The position numbers were made by a program, and so were the translations under genes. From contig CANNDD010000009.1 of assembly GCA_947503285.1 (NCBI GenBank), forward strand, positions 62,001-126,000: DNA of 64,000 nucleotides. The letters run 5' to 3'. The notes beneath the pieces are model-generated. The model did not search any database, was not told the origin of the DNA, and was given only the letters and a program-made list of their open reading frames with translations. The stretch is from an uncultured Croceitalea sp. GTDB taxonomy: Bacteria > Bacteroidota > Bacteroidia > Flavobacteriales > Flavobacteriaceae. Positions 62,330 to 64,000 of this stretch are shown here, in pieces (positions within the stretch are counted from its first letter, which is position 1; the number at the start of each line of letters is the position of its first letter).

Positions 62330-64000
62330 CTAGAAATTACCAATTCTTATGATATCGGCAAAAATACCAGATGCCGTAACGTCGGCTCCGGCCCCGGCCC
62401 CTTTAATGATGAGTGGTTGGTCAGGGTATCTTTCCGTAAAGAAAAGTACGATATTGTCGCTCCCCTCCAAATTATAAAAATCATGTCCTGCCGGAATTTC
62501 CCGCAAACCTACTTTGGCCTTTCCATTTTCAAGTTCTGCCACGTATTTGAGCTTGCAATCTTTCTTAGTTGCCCTTTGGTAACGCTTTTGAAAATCGGCC
62601 TCGTATTTTTTAAGCGAGCTGAAAAATGCATCTTTTGAGTCGGCCCTTAAGCTTTCCTCCGGTAAAAATGATTCATTTTCGATATCGGAAAGTTCCATGT
62701 GATAGCCACTCTCACGGGCAAGAATCAATATTTTTCGCATGACGTCAATACCGCTGAGATCTATAGTGGGATCTGGTTCGGTATACCCTTTTTCCATCGC
62801 TTCCATGACTACATCGTGAAAGCTGGTGTTGTCATTGAAATTATTAAAGACAAAATTGAGGCTTCCAGAAAGTACGGCCTGTATTTTATGTACCTTATCC
62901 CCTGAAACGATAAGGTGTTTTAAAGTGTCTATAATGGGTAAGCCTGCGCCGACATTGGTCTCAAATAAAAAGGGGGCATCGTATTTTTTTGCCAATTGTT
63001 TTAGATTGTGATAGTCTTCATATGCTGAAGAACACGCTATTTTGTTACAGGTAACCACTGAGATACTATTGGCCAAATAAGAGGTGTAACTATCAGAAAC
63101 GGCCTTACTTGTGGTGTTGTCAACAAAAATACTATTACGAAAGTTCAGTTTTTTAACCGTTTCAAAGAACTTGATGGTATCTGCCTGCTGCCCTTGTTCC
63201 AATTCGTTTTGCCAAGCATCTAGGGCGATACCATTTTCATCAAAGACCATTCTTTTTGAATTTGAAAGCCCAATTACCCTAATCGCTAATTGAAGTTCTT
63301 TTTTGAGGTACCCTTGTTGTTGTTCGATTTGATTTAAAAATCGACCACCCACATTGCCGACCCCCATTACAAAAAGGTTGAGTTGTTTTATGTTTTCTTC
63401 AAAAAATTCCTCATGTAATGAATTCAATGCTTTTTTAACATCCTCTTTTCCGATTACGGCCGAAATATTTCGCTCAGAAGCCCCTTGGGCTATCGCCCTG
63501 ATATTGACATTGTTTTTTCCTAATGTGCTGAACATTTTTCCGCTGAGACCTTGATGGCTTTTCATGTTGTCACCTACCAAGGCAATAATCGCGAGGTCGT
63601 TTTCAATAACTACGGGTTTGATTTTCTTTGAGGCCATTTCATATTCAAAGGCCGTATTGACGGCATTTAGGGCACGTTGGGCATCATCATCTGAAATGCC
63701 GATACATATTGAATGTTCAGATGATGCCTGTGTGATCATGACCACACTTATATGCTCTTGTGAAAGTGTCTCGAAAAAACGTTTTGAAATACCGGGAATA
63801 CCGATCATACCAGGCCCTTCTAGTGCCAATACCGTAATTTCACCTATATGGCTGATGCCTCTAACGGTCTTATCCGCTCCGTTCGTATTTTTGGTAATCA
63901 GGGTGCCTTCATCGTCAGGAAAAAAGGTATTTTTAATGGCAATCGGAATACCTTGGGCCAATACGGGTTGAATTGTGGGTGGATATAATACCTTGGCCCC
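62330..64000 (-). CDS. thrA: Bifunctional aspartokinase/homoserine dehydrogenase, partial
   Basis: The gene runs off the window's right edge; about 556 C-terminal residues are visible. They begin in the last part of the aspartokinase domain (GAKVLYPPTIQPVLAQGIPIAIKNTF). Two ACT regulatory domains follow (about 50-200 of the visible part), then the homoserine dehydrogenase Rossmann start LFVMGVGNVGGRFLNQI and the catalytic region VLSGSLNFVFNNF...EPDPTIDLSGIDVMRK. It makes homoserine from aspartate in two steps. No leader or attenuator can be seen, as it lies outside. Confidence 0.95.
   Translation of the reverse strand, partial: GAKVLYPPTIQPVLAQGIPIAIKNTFFPDDEGTLITKNTNGADKTVRGISHIGEITVLALEGPGMIGIPGISKRFFETLSQEHISVVMITQASSEHSICIGISDDDAQRALNAVNTAFEYEMASKKIKPVVIENDLAIIALVGDNMKSHQGLSGKMFSTLGKNNVNIRAIAQGASERNISAVIGKEDVKKALNSLHEEFFEENIKQLNLFVMGVGNVGGRFLNQIEQQQGYLKKELQLAIRVIGLSNSKRMVFDENGIALDAWQNELEQGQQADTIKFFETVKKLNFRNSIFVDNTTSKAVSDSYTSYLANSISVVTCNKIACSSAYEDYHNLKQLAKKYDAPFLFETNVGAGLPIIDTLKHLIVSGDKVHKIQAVLSGSLNFVFNNFNDNTSFHDVVMEAMEKGYTEPDPTIDLSGIDVMRKILILARESGYHMELSDIENESFLPEESLRADSKDAFFSSLKKYEADFQKRYQRATKKDCKLKYVAELENGKAKVGLREIPAGHDFYNLEGSDNIVLFFTERYPDQPLIIKGAGAGADVTASGIFADIIRIGNF

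Noticed and set aside
60107-64000. Threonine attenuator or leader peptide
   Set aside because: The 5' end of thrA is outside the window, so none can be seen.

Overview
The window is a 64 kb chromosomal segment of a marine-type member of the Flavobacteriaceae (Bacteroidota), perhaps near Maribacter or Zobellia; the genus is not certain. The phylum assignment rests on several things. Promoters read TTTG or TTG, 19 nt, then TAnnTTTG, upstream of rpsA, pyrR and yebC. Recognisable Shine-Dalgarno sites are scarce. Lineage-typical families are present, including GIN/DUF2807, DUF3822, DUF6443 RHS proteins and a KdnB-type alcohol dehydrogenase. Base composition is AT-rich.

Left part (1-20.7 kb): the 3' end of glgB and a GH31 alpha-glucosidase (glycogen/starch use); an M48 lipoprotein protease; an Atg22-like MFS transporter; a minus-strand set of ECF sigma factor, membrane-anchored partner and two repeat-rich envelope proteins; then lon, cmk, a LysM protein, rpsA, the pyrimidine pair pyrR-pyrB, a STAS-like protein with ribonuclease Z, pdxH, a SixA-type phosphatase and ppk1.

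Middle part (20.7-38.4 kb): miaE is divergent from a complete ebo cluster (eboA-B-C-D-E-F), the conserved but poorly understood set linked to moving prenylated or aromatic precursors to the periplasm. A TMEM220-type membrane protein overlaps the end of eboF. Next come dnaX, the RNase P RNA gene, a lipoprotein, rsmD with DUF3822 and a pseudopilin-like protein, a RecD-like helicase, a DUF4126 membrane protein, and kdsB-HAD-kdnB-acyltransferase, which points to an 8-amino-Kdo (Kdo8N) lipid A core.

Accessory island (about 38.9-55.6 kb): a RAYT transposase flanked by inverted REP palindromes, a 5'-truncated XRE regulator beside another REP, and a 15 kb minus-strand RHS locus. In transcription order that locus has three secreted malectin/Fn3 proteins sharing one C-terminal module, two giant RHS/YD-repeat proteins, a lipoprotein that is probably the immunity protein of the second RHS protein, an orphan 66-residue C-terminal fragment without a start codon, and a second lipoprotein whose start codon overlaps the fragment's stop. 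This looks like a polymorphic toxin locus that still carries a displaced older toxin-tip/immunity module.

Right part (56-64 kb): minus-strand housekeeping genes yebC, phhB, an SDR protein, glsA, gcvT and the threonine operon thrA-thrB-thrC, with thrA cut by the window edge. No tRNA, rRNA, CRISPR array or prophage was seen.
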